Shown: positions 20,517-32,345, numbered from the stretch's first letter. The stretch: DNA of 64,000 bases from Cryptomeria japonica (GCF_030272615.1 NC_081412.1:684084583-684148582), one strand, 5' to 3'. Made by a program: numbers and translations. The notes: generated from the sequence alone by a model not told the origin.

Positions 20517-21012
20517 TGTTGGATTTTGCCAAGATCAAGAGGTCAATGAAATGTACAAGATAGAGACATAATATGGGACAAGAATAAACTGTATTCTCAT
20601 CAATAAAAAAATGATCAACAATCAACTGGATTATCACTATTACATACAATGTAGATGAGCCTGCTTATATAGGCAAGGCTAGGGATATGTATGAGCACAC
20701 AAACATGACATGTGGCTCAATAAGAAACAAGGGTAGGTAGGAAATAGGTGTGGGTAGGTAGGAGAAATAATATAATATTCCACATGAGGTGGATCACCCA
20801 CCGAAGGTGGAATTATCACTCCACAATAAGTGGATATGATAGTGTAATAACAAGATCAACACCATAAGAGGTGGAATTTCTCCTACACACACTATCCCAA
20901 TGTGGTACAAACACCCAAGTGTCTCATATCCAAACTACTATGAAATGCATTATCCTAAGTAAACTTAAGTAAGTGTAATAATATCCATGATGAATAATTA
21001 TTTACACCAACA
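20517..21012 (-). repeat. H 5' LTR
   Basis: 496 bp, essentially identical to 15956-16451. It holds the promoter (TATA at 20664-20671), giving U3 of about 340 bp and R-U5 of about 120 bp if transcription starts some 30 bases past the TATA. Confidence 0.97.
20664..20671 (-). promoter_or_regulatory. Candidate TATA box of the H 5' LTR
   Basis: The minus strand reads CCTATATAAGCAGGC. It is the only strong TATA in the LTR and is preserved in both LTR copies. It sits in a local inverted repeat (GCCTGC...GGCAAGGC). Confidence 0.7.
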
Positions 21013-21017
21013 ATTAG

Positions 21018-23736
21018 GCATAGACATAGTCACATCCATAGGGACGGGTTGGGAATCTTCTTGAGGAAAGACATTAGTTTTATCTTTCAAAGGAAGAACT
21101 TCCTTCTCAAGAACGATAGGAATGTCAAGTTTAGGTGTTCTAGGTTCACTTAGAGATAGGATCATATCTGTTTTCCACTTTTGATAAGATTTGAAAAGAT
21201 GATCACTTCGCGGAGGAAGGGATTGGAATTGTTTAGGCCAAAAATAATCAATAGGAACACTAGAAGTTCTTTCAGCTGGTTTAAAGAGACTATGATTGAC
21301 AGTAACAACTTCACCATTATGGGGAAATTTCAAACATTTGTGAATAGGAGAGGCAATAGCCTTCATGGAAGATAGCCAAGGATAGCCAAGCTTCACACGA
21401 AATTGTTCGGATGAAGGAATAATAGAAAAGTTCACATCAAGAGATTTGTTATGAACTTGAATAGGAAATGTAATAGAACCAATTGCAGGAGAAGAAAATG
21501 CATCAAATAATTTCACAATCACATCTATTTTGTCATAGATCACTTGATTCAATTGCAAAGTAAAAAGAAATTCCTCAGTAATAACATTAACCATGCACGA
21601 AGGATCAATAAGCACTCCATGGCAAGGTGTATTCTTAACTTTTGCAACTATGTATAAAGGACCATCGGGTGCCCTAATGGTTTCACTAGAATCAAATGTG
21701 ATCGAAGGTTCTTTAGGATTTTCTTGCTGCTCTACAAAGTTAATCACATTCAGATTCATAGACACAAGACCATCAGATGAGAGAGAGGAATCATTAGCCT
21801 CAATCGCATTAGAGGTATGAGAAGTATGAGAAGGTAATGGATCAGTAAAAATCTGAAGATTTTGGTTAGGAGGAGCTACAGATGTGTTGCCTTTATCATT
21901 CACTCCAGAGACAGAAATAGTATTATTATCAATCAAATCTTGAATTTTACCCTTTAAAGAAAAACATTTTTTAGTATCATGCCCAGGCTGACGATGAAAA
22001 TGACAAAAAGCTTTGTTATCAAAATAAGGTGAAGTAATCTTTGCAGGATCAATTTGTCATACAGGAGGAAGAGTAAGCACATTTTGTTCCAATAACTTAT
22101 TCATAATACTATGCAATGATTCATTCAAAGGAGTATACTTTCTTTCCTTCTTGAAAAATTTAGAAATAGGAGGCACACCTGATGCTGCATTCACATTGTT
22201 GTTGATGATGTTTTCATTGAATTTGATGGAATCTCTGTTCGGTTTAAACTTCCCAAGTTGTTGACTGCTATCACCCTTATCACTCGAAGCCATAGGATGT
22301 GATTGTTCCATTTGACTCACAGTCAGTTGATAATTGTGAAGAGTTGCACACAACTGTTGGAAAGAAGTAAACTCAGAAAATAGAAGTTTGTCTCGAATAT
22401 CTTTTTGCAAATTAGAAATAAAGATTCTTTGAATATCATTGTCAGGCACTGGAAAAGAAATTTGAGCATACAAATGCTTATATCTACCAATGAAATCAGT
22501 CACTTTTTCTTTAACACCTTGTTTACAATGCATTAAATCAATCAAAGTAACCTTAGGACTTATATTGTTTTGAAATTGTTGAATGAAAGCATTTGCAAGT
22601 TGTTCAAAAGAAGTAATAGAATAAGAAGGCAACGAGCAATACCATTGTAGGGCTTTGTCTCTTAATGTTCTAGTAAACAGTTTTGCAAGCAACCTTTGGT
22701 CATAAGCAAAATCAGTACATATCGTTTGAAAAGTCTTAACATGTGTTAGAGGATCACCTTTACCATTATAAAGCTCCAAATGCGGGATTTCAACATGCTT
22801 AGGAGGGATAGATCGAACAATGTCAAGAGAAAGTGGACTCGCAACATCAAATGTGGGCACACTAAACTTAGATTGATTCATAGAGGCAATTTGTTGCTGT
22901 AAGGAAGAGACAGTTTGTGCAAGATTGTTAATGGTCACTTCAGTCGAAGAGTTCATATTAGGTGTGTTAGATTGAGATGGAGGTGTTATGTTATTGAAAG
23001 AAGGTAGGGAGTAAGGTGGTGGGACTCTATGATAGTCAATCATAGGGGATGATTGGACAAGAGGAACACTACAAGGAGGAATGGAATGGTTAAATGAATT
23101 GCCCCCTTGCGTCATGTTCATTTGTGAAGATGTAATAGGAACACTCATTGCAGGAATGAATGAAGAAGTTGGATTTAATGAAGGAAGAGGGTTAATTGAA
23201 GAAGAGGGATTGCCCCCATGACTAGTGATCATAGGAGGAATGTCTTGTATAGAAGTAGTCATTATGTTTGATGTAAAGGTAGGTATGCTAGCAATAGAAG
23301 TTGTCAAAGGAATAGAATGATTGACTTGTGTGGGAGGTTGTGTATAACCTAAAGATTCAGCACAACTCTTCATAGGCATCACATTCGAATCCACAATGTG
23401 TGCAATACCACGCAAAATATCAATTCCATTCTTATCACTTTGAATCATACATTTTAGACCCTCAATTAAAGGAAGAGCTTGACTATCAGGATACTCATGA
23501 GACATCCATTGGTGAAAATCATCAAATTGGTTATCCAATTTTGAAAGTTGTTCTACAGAAACCTCATGGAGAGCTTCTTCATCATTAGGAGGATTAGAGG
23601 AATTACCCATGTCCTCGTTAAAAAGGCTATTCAAATTAGGTTCCATCTCTTCGGTAGTTAAACCTCAGAAAGACTTAATTCTACGGCTTCTTCTAATGGG
23701 AATAGTGGAAGTAGGGCTTATTGTTGTAAAACTCAT
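21018..23736 (-). pseudogene. G1 Gag-protease, N-terminal part
   Basis: Start ATG at 23734-23736 (MSFTTISPTSTIPIRRSRR). The gypsy Retrotrans_gag domain spans about 22850-22300 (HLELYNGKGDPLTHVKTFQ, ALQWYCSLPSYSITSFEQL). The zinc finger CX2HX4HX4C (CHFHRQPGHDTKKC) lies near 21985. The protease (APDGPLYIVAKV, GVLIDPSCMVNVITEEF, LGYPWLSSMKAIAS, KCLKFPHNGEVVTV) spans 21690-21300. The triad reads D-P-S, not D-S/T-G. Stops: CAA to TGA near 23668, and TGA at 22054-22056 where G2 has AAG. The frame is cut at 21017 by H and continues at 15950. Confidence 0.88.
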
Positions 23737-24894
23737 GCACTAGAAAGAGAGAGAAGATTTTGAATTTAGAGGTAGCAATTTTCAGTAAAATCAGCCAATC
23801 TTCCAGATTTAGGCTGCTAAATGCAATCACGACAGTCTCCCGAAATTTCAGAAAAAATGTCCAGGACCGTGGCGCTCGGAGCGCAACACGGTCCCTGCAA
23901 TTTTTTTAGAAATTTGTAGGGATGAAACTTATGATGATTTTAAAGCTAATCTGAAAAAATTGAGTGATTATACGATCTGTAGATAGGCCAAATTAAAGTT
24001 GCAATTTCAAAATTGAACCCTATCAAGATTGTCGAAAAATGCAAAATTTGGAATTTTGAAAAAGAGAGGGAAACTGAAATTTTGAATATTATGATTTTAG
24101 AAGGAATGTCAAAGGCAATGCAAGTTTTGAAATTTAAAAATTGACTCAATTTCACGCAAAATTCGATTTTGAAAGCGGAAATCAAAGTTGTTGTAATTAA
24201 CCACTTAATTTTAACAGTCACAATTTGCAAGAATTTGAATAAAGCACTGAAATTTTGAATGAATGCAAACACACTTTTCAGATTTAGGACAGTAAGAAAC
24301 CCAATTTTGACATGAATTTCAGTTTCAATGATTTTTGAATGATTAGAAGCCCTAAACCAAACAATCACAAGACCAACTTTGACTGTAATTTTGAAAGTGT
24401 TAGAATTGATAAAATCAACCAAAATTCTGGATTTTAGCAGGAAAATACAGTAAGATCTCGCTCCCGAAATTTCGGAAAAAATGTCGGGGATGATGGCGCT
24501 CGGCGCCACGGTCCTCGCAACTTTTTTTCAAATTTTCAGGGATGAAAGATATTGTGATTTTATTGCGGAATCCAAAGTTACAGCTGATTTGGAAATGTTT
24601 TGATTAATGAAATTGTCAGACAAAGGTTGAATCAAGAGGGTTTCAAAAATTAGGGTTTTGACACTTAACCTCTTAATTTTCAAAATTAAAGCACATATAT
24701 GAATTGATAATTTGTAATAAAAGGGTAGATCTGAAGCAAGCATTAACAATTAAATATTTCACAAGTTCAATTACTAAAAAGAAATTTTAGGGTTTTTATG
24801 CAATCACCTCTAAAATTTTGCAAAAGATCAAACATGGAAATGTAATCAAGGAATCCAATTTTCAGATCTAAGTATGAAAAATCAGAAAGGATGT
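23737..24894 (-). other. G1 leader with two GC-palindrome modules
   Basis: About 1.15 kb of AT-rich leader between PBS and Gag. Two GC-rich modules of about 90 bp interrupt it, at about 23838-23930 and 24446-24540. Each contains CCCGAAATTTC-GAAAAAATGTC, a GC hairpin, and GCAA followed by T and AGGGATGAAA. Frames in this region (for example 23946-24509) are read-through of AT-rich DNA. Confidence 0.75.
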
Positions 24895-24897
24895 TCA

Positions 24898-24911
24898 CAT
24901 CGGGTTCACCA
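24898..24911 (-). promoter_or_regulatory. G1 candidate primer binding site
   Basis: Three bases inside the 5' LTR the minus strand reads TGGTGAACCCGATG. TGG complements a tRNA CCA end, and the same TGGTGAACC occurs in G2. I cannot name the tRNA with confidence. Confidence 0.6.
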
Positions 24912-24914
24912 AAA

Positions 24915-26153
24915 TGTAAAGCAGAAAATTGCGATCGAACCCTAGTTGCACTCCCCTCTTCCAACTCCGAGGAGAGAGAAGGGAGGTTCGCTAGGATTCG
25001 ATGGTTTTCACTTAAGGGAGAGACTTTACATTCAAAAGAGGGGTTGAAACTCACAAGATCCAATCCCACACAATGCAAGATTGGATGCTAAATAAATTTC
25101 AAAGGTCAAGACAGCAAGGCTACCCTCTTTTGTAAAGAATGTTGATAGAGGAATTAAGCTAGGAATGCATAGAAAGTGACAAAGATTCACTTATAAACTG
25201 AGTTCGGGATATAGGATGAAGCTGCGGACCTGGAATTAGCAGTAAAATGTTGATATGGTGTTGTCCTGTAAATTTGAGCAAAAGTTGTCAGGACGATGGC
25301 GCCCGGCGCCACGGTCCTCCGAAAAATCTGCGAAACGAAGGGGGATCTGTTTGTCTCTGCACAAGGATTCCAGATCTTCAATTTCAGCCGCGTACCTACA
25401 ACCTACACACAGAAAAGCGAAGATGATTGGGGGCTTAGGGATTAGGGGTTTGCCTTTAGGTCAAACCCCGGTTTTGGAATTAACCAAGAAATGAGCAAGT
25501 GTTGTAAATGTAAATGACTGTAATGTAAAACAAGTACTAATACCTTGTTCTAAGGATGTTTGTATCCTTATGTGCGAAGGTATAGATGTTGTTGTTTGTT
25601 GTATGTTGTAGTAGTATGTAGTAATATGTGATCTCCTCTTCAATGGTTGAATCCTTGACTTGAATGCAACACTTAGCCTTGAATGGAGACTTGGAATGAA
25701 TGCTTGAATGCTTGAATGCTTGAGTATAGTTTCCACGCTTTGTACACATATCCCCTTCATATCATCATACCAAATGAGAGAGAAAAATTTAGTTTATATA
25801 CTTGTCAATTAGGGCTGATAGACTGATTTTCCCAACCTTAGGCCGACCAGGGAATTTAATTTCCAAATTGCAAACAAAAAGACCCGAGACCCCTTAGGAG
25901 ACCGGGCCCAAAATAGGACCCAGGGACCAGGGCGCTGGGCGCCATGGTCCTGGGGGACCAGGGCGCTGGGCGCTCTGGTCCCACCTCCGGGACAGTGGGG
26001 TGCAAAGGAGGTTCAGGCCAGGGTGCTTGAAAAATGCAGTTTTCAGTGTCGTGAGCAAGTTTCGGGGTCTCCATTCAGGTTGCGTGTTGCATCACCATCG
26101 TGAACACCGAAATGCAGTCGAAATTGCAAGTGTCACAATTTTAGGATGCTACA
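24915..26153 (-). repeat. G1 5' LTR
   Basis: 1239 bp, same length as the 3' LTR with scattered substitutions. The GC module GGCGCCCGGCGCCACGGTCC is at 25298 and a tandem hairpin pair at about 25924-25981. In sense order U3 is at the right end. Confidence 0.95.
25793..25800 (-). promoter_or_regulatory. Candidate TATA box of the G1 5' LTR
   Basis: The minus strand reads TATATAAACT, about 355 bases from the U3 start. It is conserved in all four G-family LTR copies (14144, 25793, 35067, 41662). Confidence 0.7.
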
Positions 26154-26158
26154 ATTTG

Positions 26159-26571
26159 TAATCAAGTGTTTATCACTGTATTGATTTGATATCTCATTCT
26201 GTTTCACTGAGTGGGTGCTTGGTGTAGGGGTTGGTGCTCCTTGAGTTGGTGGTCAGAATAGAATAGGGGTTCGTGCTCCTTTGGGTAGCTTCCCATAAAT
26301 TTCTAGGGGTTGGTTCTCCTTGGTTTGGTGCCCTAAACATTATAAACTAATATTTCACTGTGAGGTTGGATTGGAGCAGTAGATATCCAGCAACATTTCT
26401 CACCAAGGTTTTTCCCACATTGGGTTTTCCTCATATATTCGGTGTTATGTGATGTGCTCTTATGTTTGATTGCTTGTTAGTTCTTCCATTATCCTACCGT
26501 TTGCACACATTCTTTGAAATTGTTTATAATCACTGATTCACCCCCCTCTCAATGATATCTCATATTCTACA
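26159..26571 (+). repeat. C3 5' LTR, right part (after G1)
   Basis: Resumes the C3 LTR after the ATTTG duplication and runs to CTACA at 26571, immediately before the PBS. It contains the CCCACATTGGGTTTTCCTC block (26413) and a TGATTCACCCCCCTCTCAATG tract (26534), both shared in form with other copia LTRs here. Confidence 0.85.
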
Positions 26572-26573
26572 AT

Positions 26574-26586
26574 TGCTATCAGAGCC
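26574..26586 (+). promoter_or_regulatory. C3 primer binding site, one mismatch
   Basis: TGCTATCAGAGCC, against the canonical TGGTATCAGAGCC for initiator tRNA-Met; it lies two bases after the LTR end CTACA. Confidence 0.85.
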
Positions 26587-26646
26587 TCAAATTCCATATT
26601 TGTGAAAGCTTTCTCTAGCTTGGGTAGATTTTGGTTTAAGAATACA

Positions 26647-28720
26647 ATGGCAAGGAATGAGTCCTCCTCTAAAGCTCCCATGTTTGATGGTACCAACTAT
26701 GCCTTCTAGAGAAGAAGAATGGAAACCTACATATCCTCCCTAGGTTTCGATGTTTGGATATCTGTGAACAATGGGTATATTGTCCCTAATAATCCTCCTA
26801 CAAATCTAGATGCTAAGAAGTAGTATGAAAATAATGCCAAGGAAAAGCATGCTATTTTTAGTGGTTTGTCTGATAATGAGTTTGTTAAGATTATGCACTG
26901 CTCACCTACCAAGGAAACTTAGGATAAGTTGAAGAGATTGTTTGAAGGAGATGTCAAGGTTAAGGTGGCTAAACTGCAAACACTAAGAGGACATCTTGAA
27001 GGCTTGAAGATGAAAAATAAAGAGAAGATTGTTCATTATCTTCACAGAACTGATGAAAAGATGAACACTATTAGAGGACTTGGAGAGGATATTGATGATG
27101 AAGTGATTGTGAAAAAGTTGCTTAGATCACTCATATCTAAGTATGATACAAAGGTCTATGCAATAGAAGAAGCCAAGGATCTGAAAAACTTTTCAATGGA
27201 TGAGTTATTTGGGTCCCTAACTGCTTATGAGATGAGAACAACCGGTGAAGGAACTTCAAAGAAAGAGGCTGCTTTCAACTCCATCAAAAAGGGTAAGGAA
27301 GAAATTACTCATGGAGAATCTAGTGAAGACTCCAACACATTGGTAGAAAAATTTGTAAGGAAGCTCAAAATAAGATCCGGTAAGTACAAAGGAAAATTGC
27401 TTCTCAAATGTTTTAACTATCGTAAAATAGGACACTTTTCTTCAAAATGTCCCTATAGTGAGAATGTTGGAGAGGAGCAACAAAGCACCAGCAGAACTTT
27501 GAGTAAGGATAAAATAAGAATGCTTACTGACAAGATAAAAGAAGCTACCAAAAGTAGAACAACCTATATACTTTTGAAGATGATGCCACATATGAAGAAA
27601 GTGCCTCAGAAAATGACTATTGTGAGGATGAAAGAAAAACCAATCTCTTTATGACACTACATGAACCAATTAATGAAGATAACGAAGATGAAGAAATTGA
27701 AGCTGAAGTGGACCTGGAAGGTGAGATCATAAGTGCTCTTGAGGAGTTTATTAAAACAAGAAGATATCTCAAGAAGGTTAAGGGTTCTACTGCTAAAGAA
27801 CAAGGCCGTTTGAGGGAATCCTTGGATGAGTCCAAGAAAACAATTTTTGATTTGAAACTCCAGATGGAAGAGGCCAAGAGGATATGTGAAGTTACATCCT
27901 CCGCTTTGATAAAGAAAGAGAAGGAGTATTAGATATTGGTAGAAGAAATTGTAAGGCTCAGAAAGGAGCTTGAAAAGAGAAAGGATGAGTTGAACATGAG
28001 GAGCAAGTATGAGGGCAACACTGAAGCCTTGGACAAAATATTGAGTAATCAAAAGCACTCAAAAGATACTAGAGGTTTAGGTTTTGAAGAAGGACAAAGT
28101 TCAAACAACAAAGACACATCTGGAAAGGAGAGATAGTTTACTTATTCAAGTGAGAGTAAAAAAAAACAAATCTTTACTATCAACAAAGCTACCAAGAAGA
28201 CGACCTATGCTAAAGCTATAATCTAACTGTGAATAGGAATATTCAGAACTAGAAGGCTTACTCTCTATACGATAATGAAAACCATAAAGGCAAGTTCAAG
28301 GTTGATGAAGATGGGTTCACTAAAGTCAATAGCATGAGAGGAAAACATCCAATGAGACAAATGTTTGCGGGTTAAATGCAACAAGATTGGTATGTACCTA
28401 AATTCCATGGTTACTATTACCGATGTAATAAGTTTGGTCATAGAATTGCTGATTGAAGTTTGTTGTGTAAGCCCCCTAATAGCTTTGAAAGTATAAATTA
28501 ATTTGCTGCACTCTAGGAGATGAATGCCACTTGTTATCAATGTAATGGTTTTGGTCATAAGAGTTATGAAAGTAGGAGAAGTCAGCCGCTATCCTAAAAA
28601 TGTTTTTCAAATTCATCATTCAATGTCAATATGAAATGATGTCATTGTAAAAATGTTGGTCACATTGCAAACTCATGACTTCTAAGAAAAAGAAGACAAT
28701 ACCAAATCAGAAACCATAAG
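26647..28720 (+). pseudogene. C3 Gag remnant with coiled coil and several zinc knuckles
   Basis: ATG at 26647 starts MARNESSSKAPMFDG, a UBN2/DUF4219-type capsid region with three early stops; open stretches run 26929-27654, 27651-27932 and 27936-28136. The first knuckle is degraded (CFNYRKIGHFSSKC, second Cys is Tyr). A long charged coiled coil (27700-28010) follows, then the motif DTRGLGFEEGQSS at about 28070, and three degraded CX2CX4HX4C-like knuckles between 28410 and 28680. Element D has the same tail architecture. Gag would assemble particles; this copy cannot. Confidence 0.82.
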
Positions 28721-28839
28721 AAAAACTAGAGCAGAAAATTGCAACTAACAAGAAGAGGGAAGCCAACCTGGTTTGGGTTGGGAAGGTAAGAATAAAGTAG
28801 AATCAAGTCTGATTATGTAGACTATTCTACATGTAGAAA

Positions 28840-29215
28840 CAAGATATTTATGGGTTGTAGATAGTGGATGTTCCAATCACATGACTAGAGACAAAAAGAA
28901 GTTCATCAAGTTTGATGATTGGAATGGAGGTTTGGTGCTCGGTTCAGAGACAACTCTTCCATCAAGATAAAAGCAAAAGAAACCCTGAACATAGATGTAA
29001 AATTAAAAGCACATCATGTATACTATGTGGAAGGACTAAATCATAATTTTCTAAGTGTGAGTAAGATGTGTGATAAAAGATACAAATTCACATTTAACTC
29101 TATCGGTTGTTAGATAAGGAAGGACAACACTGGACATATTGTTGCAGAAGGTAAAAGGACAGATGGAAATGTGTATAATTTGAACGAATTCTTTGTGTCC
29201 CAATGCATGATGAGA
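28840..29215 (+). pseudogene. C3 protease and pre-integrase remnant
   Basis: LWVVDSGCSNHMTRD at about 28847-28893 keeps the Asp-Ser-Gly triad. It is followed by FIKFDDWNGGLV, a frame change, and HHVYYVEGLNHNFLSVSK at about 29012-29065. Later VYNLNEF marks the pre-integrase part. The frame is broken by shifts near 28930 and a stop at 29111. Confidence 0.82.
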
Positions 29216-30140
29216 CAAGTAGATGAGAGATGGTTGTGGTACAGAAGACTAGGCCATTAATTTTTTGATAATTTGGTCAAAGTAAGAAAGAAAGGATATG
29301 TGAGGCATATACCACCAATTATCAAACCGGCAAGTACTTTTTGTGGTGAATTTTTAAGAGGCAAGCAGACTAAGGTAACCTTCAAGATCAAAGAACATAA
29401 TACCTCAAGGCCCTTAGAACTTGTGCATACAAATATGTGTGGTCCAAACAAAACAAGAGCTTTAGTCAGTGAGAGATACTTCATGTTGTTCATTGATGAT
29501 TTCTCAAGAATGACATGGGTCACTTTCCTACATGACAAATCACAAGCATATGAGAGGTTCAAAATATTTTGAAAGATGGTTGAGAAGGAAAGTGGATGCC
29601 AGTTGAAGTGTTTGAGATCAGACCGGGGTGGTGAGTTCACATCAAATGAGTTTGTAGACTATTGTGAGAGGAGTGGAATTAGAAGATAGTATTCAGCCCC
29701 AAGAACACCACAACAAAATGGTGTTGTAGAAAGGAAAAACCAGACTGTCAAGGAGATGGAAAGAACTATGTTGAATGAGGCAAACATATTGAATATGTAC
29801 TAGAAGGAAGTAGTACATACTGCTCTATATACATTGAACCAGGTTCAACCGAGAACAAATAGTAGAATGACATGTTATGAACTGTGGTATGACCGGAAGC
29901 CATGAGTTAAATATTTCAAAGTGTTTGGAAGTAAATGCTCCATCAAGAGAAATGAAGATAGTTTAGGTGGTTTTGATTCTAGGAGTGATGAAGGCATATT
30001 CTTGGGTTACTCTAGTCACAACAAATCTTACAAATGCTACAATAAAATACTGAGAAGAGTCATTGAAAGTGTACATGTAAGAGTTGATGAATATTTGCAT
30101 AAAGGCAAACACACACATGTAAACTAGTATGATGATTCAT
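29216..30140 (+). pseudogene. C3 integrase remnant
   Basis: Pre-integrase WLWYRRLGH followed by a stop; zinc-binding Cys pair in STFCGEFLRGKQ altered. The core has LELVHTNMCGPNKTRA with the first catalytic region near 29420 and FIDDFSRMTWVTF at 29490. LRSDRGGEFTSNEF at about 29610 holds the second Asp, and QQNGVVERKN at about 29710 the Glu. The domain ends with VFGSKCSIKRNED and SDEGIFLGYSSHNKSY near 30000. Stops at about 29570, 29686, 29801 and 29904 disable it. Confidence 0.88.
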
Positions 30141-30249
30141 GTGATGAAGATGAATTTCAGTCAAGAAATGAACCGGTAGAAGCACCCAACAAGACCCCTA
30201 ATAGATATGTGTAGAAAAATCACTTGAAAGAGCAGATTGTAGGAAATAA

Positions 30250-31850
30250 AAGTGGCGGTGTACAGGCAAGAAGAAGACTTACCTAGAACAATGAACAAGT
30301 GAATTTTTGCCTCATAATTGAAATGGAACCCAAAACATTCAACGAGGCCAACAAAAGTGAGAAATGGATGGATAAAATGGAAGAAGAGCAACAATAGATT
30401 GAAAAGCACAAGACTTGGGTATTAGTTCCTAGACCAACATATAAGAATGTCATAGGTACTCAATGGGTCTATCGGAACAAGATGAATGAAGAAGGTAAGA
30501 TTGTCAGGCATAAAGCAAGGTTAGTGTGCAAAGGGTTTTCTCAAGTAGAAGGAATTGATTTTGAAGAAACATTTGCACTGGTTGCAAGACTTGAGGCTAT
30601 TAGAATGTTCTTAGCATTCTCTAGCTTCAAAGGATACAAGGTATATCAAATGGATATCAAGTCTTCTTTCTTAAATGGTAATTTGGAAGAAGAAGTATAC
30701 ATAGAGCAACTAGAAAGTTTTTTGCTACATAATGATGAAACTTTTGTATGCCAGTTGAAGAAAGCATTGTATGGTTTAAAGTAGGCTCCAAGAGCATGGT
30801 ATTCAACATTGGATAAGTATCTTAAGGAGAAAGGTTTCGGAAAGGGAAGCACATATAGTAATTTGTACATCAAATCAAATGGAAATGACTTGATTATTGT
30901 TGTTGTATTTGTGGATGACATAATATTTGGAGGCAACAAGGATATCTTGTGTAAAGAGTTTGTTGATAAGATGCAATCAAAGTTTTAGATGTCAATTCTT
31001 GGAGAGTTGTCATATTTTCTTGGTTTGCAAATTTCACAACAAGATAAAGGAATATTTACCTCTCAAACCAAGTATGCCAGAGATATATTGAAGAAGTTTC
31101 AGATGGAAGACAACAAACTGGTAAGTACCCCCATGGTGACCGGATGCAAGTTGAGCAAGGTTGATGAGTCACTAGAAGTGGATCAGACCTTGTATAAATC
31201 CATGATTGGTAGTCTATTATACCTTCCTACCTCAAATCTGGATATTATGTAGGTAGTATGTATAGTGGCAAGATTTCAAGCTGCACCTAAACATTCGCAT
31301 GAGAATGCAGTTAGAAGAATCTTTAGGTACCTACAAGGATCACTTAATTATGGCTTATGGTATACAAAGCAAGGATATTTCACTTTACAGGCCTACATCG
31401 ATGTTGATTGGGTAGGTTGTATTGATGACTAGAAAACAACAAGCGATGGTGCATTCTTTTTAGGTGATCGGATAGTTTCATGGCACAAAAAGAAGCAGGA
31501 TTTGGTCTCCTTATCTATTGTCGAGGTAGAACATATTGTTGCTGCTACATGTTGTTCTCAGGTGTTATGGATGAACTAGACTCTCAAAGACATTCAGATA
31601 GAAATATCTGACCCTATTTCAATCCGGTGTGATAACTCAAGTGCAATTAACATTTCAAAGAATCTAGTTATGTTCTCAAGGACAATGCACATTGCTATTA
31701 GACAACACTTTCTTAGAGAAAAGGTTGTAGAGAAAGAAGTGAAGGTAGAATATGTTCCTACAAGTGAACAAGTTGCTAATATCTTCACAAAACCTCTACC
31801 GGTAAACATATTTGAATCTAAGACATAAGTTAGGAGTTTTCTCACCAACT
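30250..31850 (+). pseudogene. C3 reverse transcriptase-RNase H remnant
   Basis: RVT_2 signature in order: NVIGTQWVYRNKMNEEGKI (30450), VYQMDIKSSFLNGN (30640), KKALYGLK then TAG at 30782-30784 then APRAWY, active site FVDDIIFGG (30905), YFLGLQISQ (31015), STPMVTGCKLSK (31117). RNase H has AYIDVDWVGCIDD (31390), HIAIRQHFLREK (31690) and ANIFTKPLPV (31775). The RT loop is intact but at least six stops interrupt the domain; the RNase H acidic residue in the first motif is partly changed (YTDADW in relatives, YIDVDW here). Confidence 0.9.
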
Positions 31851-31990
31851 TTATGCACTTAAATGTGTATGGAGATCTATGGTTCAGGGGGAGTTCATAG
31901 CCATACATTTTTTACTCTTTGACCATATGTTGTACTCAGGGGGAGAGTACGCATCCCCAACTTATTTGTGATTTTATTAGTTGTGTCATT

Positions 31991-32345
31991 TGTCTATTCA
32001 ATTCACAAGACTGGCAGAATTTTTAGTATAAAAAAGGAAATCAGGTTTTTAATGCTGCAATACTGGCAAGTTTGAAGCTTTGGTAAGTTATTTATTCAAT
32101 TTCTCTATCTACCAAAGTCACAATCAACTCGACCAGGAGAGTAACTTCATTGGGGTGAATGTTCTCATCAGTCCATGTTTGTGGTTGTTTTAAGTGTCTA
32201 TTCAATTTGTACTTAATAAAAATCACAAATTGGACCGCAGGGTAAAAGGAAAAAGTAGTCAAGTCTACTGGGAGATAAACTATAGTAGTTCATGAATTAC
32301 CTGCAATGAGGTAAACCTCAGAAAGCTATCCTGGGAGATAAAGTA
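31991..32345 (+). other. Unassigned DNA between C3 and C2
   Basis: No coding motif. It contains AGTATAAAAAAGG at about 32025 and a repeated CTGGGAGATAAA (about 32267 and 32330). It must hide the junction where the C3 3' LTR, the C2 5' LTR and the left half of C4 are missing. Confidence 0.45.

Larger units (their letters stand above)
15956..21012 (-). mobile_element. H: young non-autonomous copia-type element (TR-GAG type)
   Basis: LTRs of 496 bp (15956-16451, 20517-21012) differ at one position by my reading (A at 16398, G at 20959). An exact TSD ATTAG lies at 15951-15955 and 21013-21017. It has an initiator-Met PBS and a G-rich PPT. The 4.1-kb interior holds one intact 780-codon Gag-protease frame and a 1.5-kb leader, and no integrase, RT or RNase H. 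Terminal-repeat elements with only Gag are known in plants as TR-GAG. H inserted into the G1 polyprotein and is the youngest element in the window. Confidence 0.95.
13266..26153 (-). mobile_element. G1: Ty3/gypsy-like Gag-protease element, no polymerase
   Basis: LTRs of 1239 bp (13266-14504 and 24915-26153) start TGTAAAGC and end GCTACA. An exact TSD ATTTG lies at 13261-13265 and 26154-26158. The interior, once nested element H is removed, is about 5.3 kb and encodes Gag-protease plus a proline-rich C-terminal region. No RT, RNase H or integrase is present. The Gag zinc finger and protease flanking motifs are of Tat/Athila-like gypsy type. It is therefore a non-autonomous element depending on a relative. 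It sits in the C3 5' LTR. Confidence 0.92.
26572..31990 (+). mobile_element. C3: interior of a decayed plus-strand copia element
   Basis: Follows the split 5' LTR. The order is PBS, Gag, multi-knuckle Gag tail, protease, integrase, RT, RNase H and purine tracts (GGTTCAGGGGGAGTTC near 31882, CTCAGGGGGAGAGTAC near 31935). No matching 3' LTR follows, so the 3' end is lost. Many TAG stops replace CAG or TGG codons. C4 at 52064 is a close relative (shared LGLQIS, KFQMEGNKLVS and RH motifs). Confidence 0.85.
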
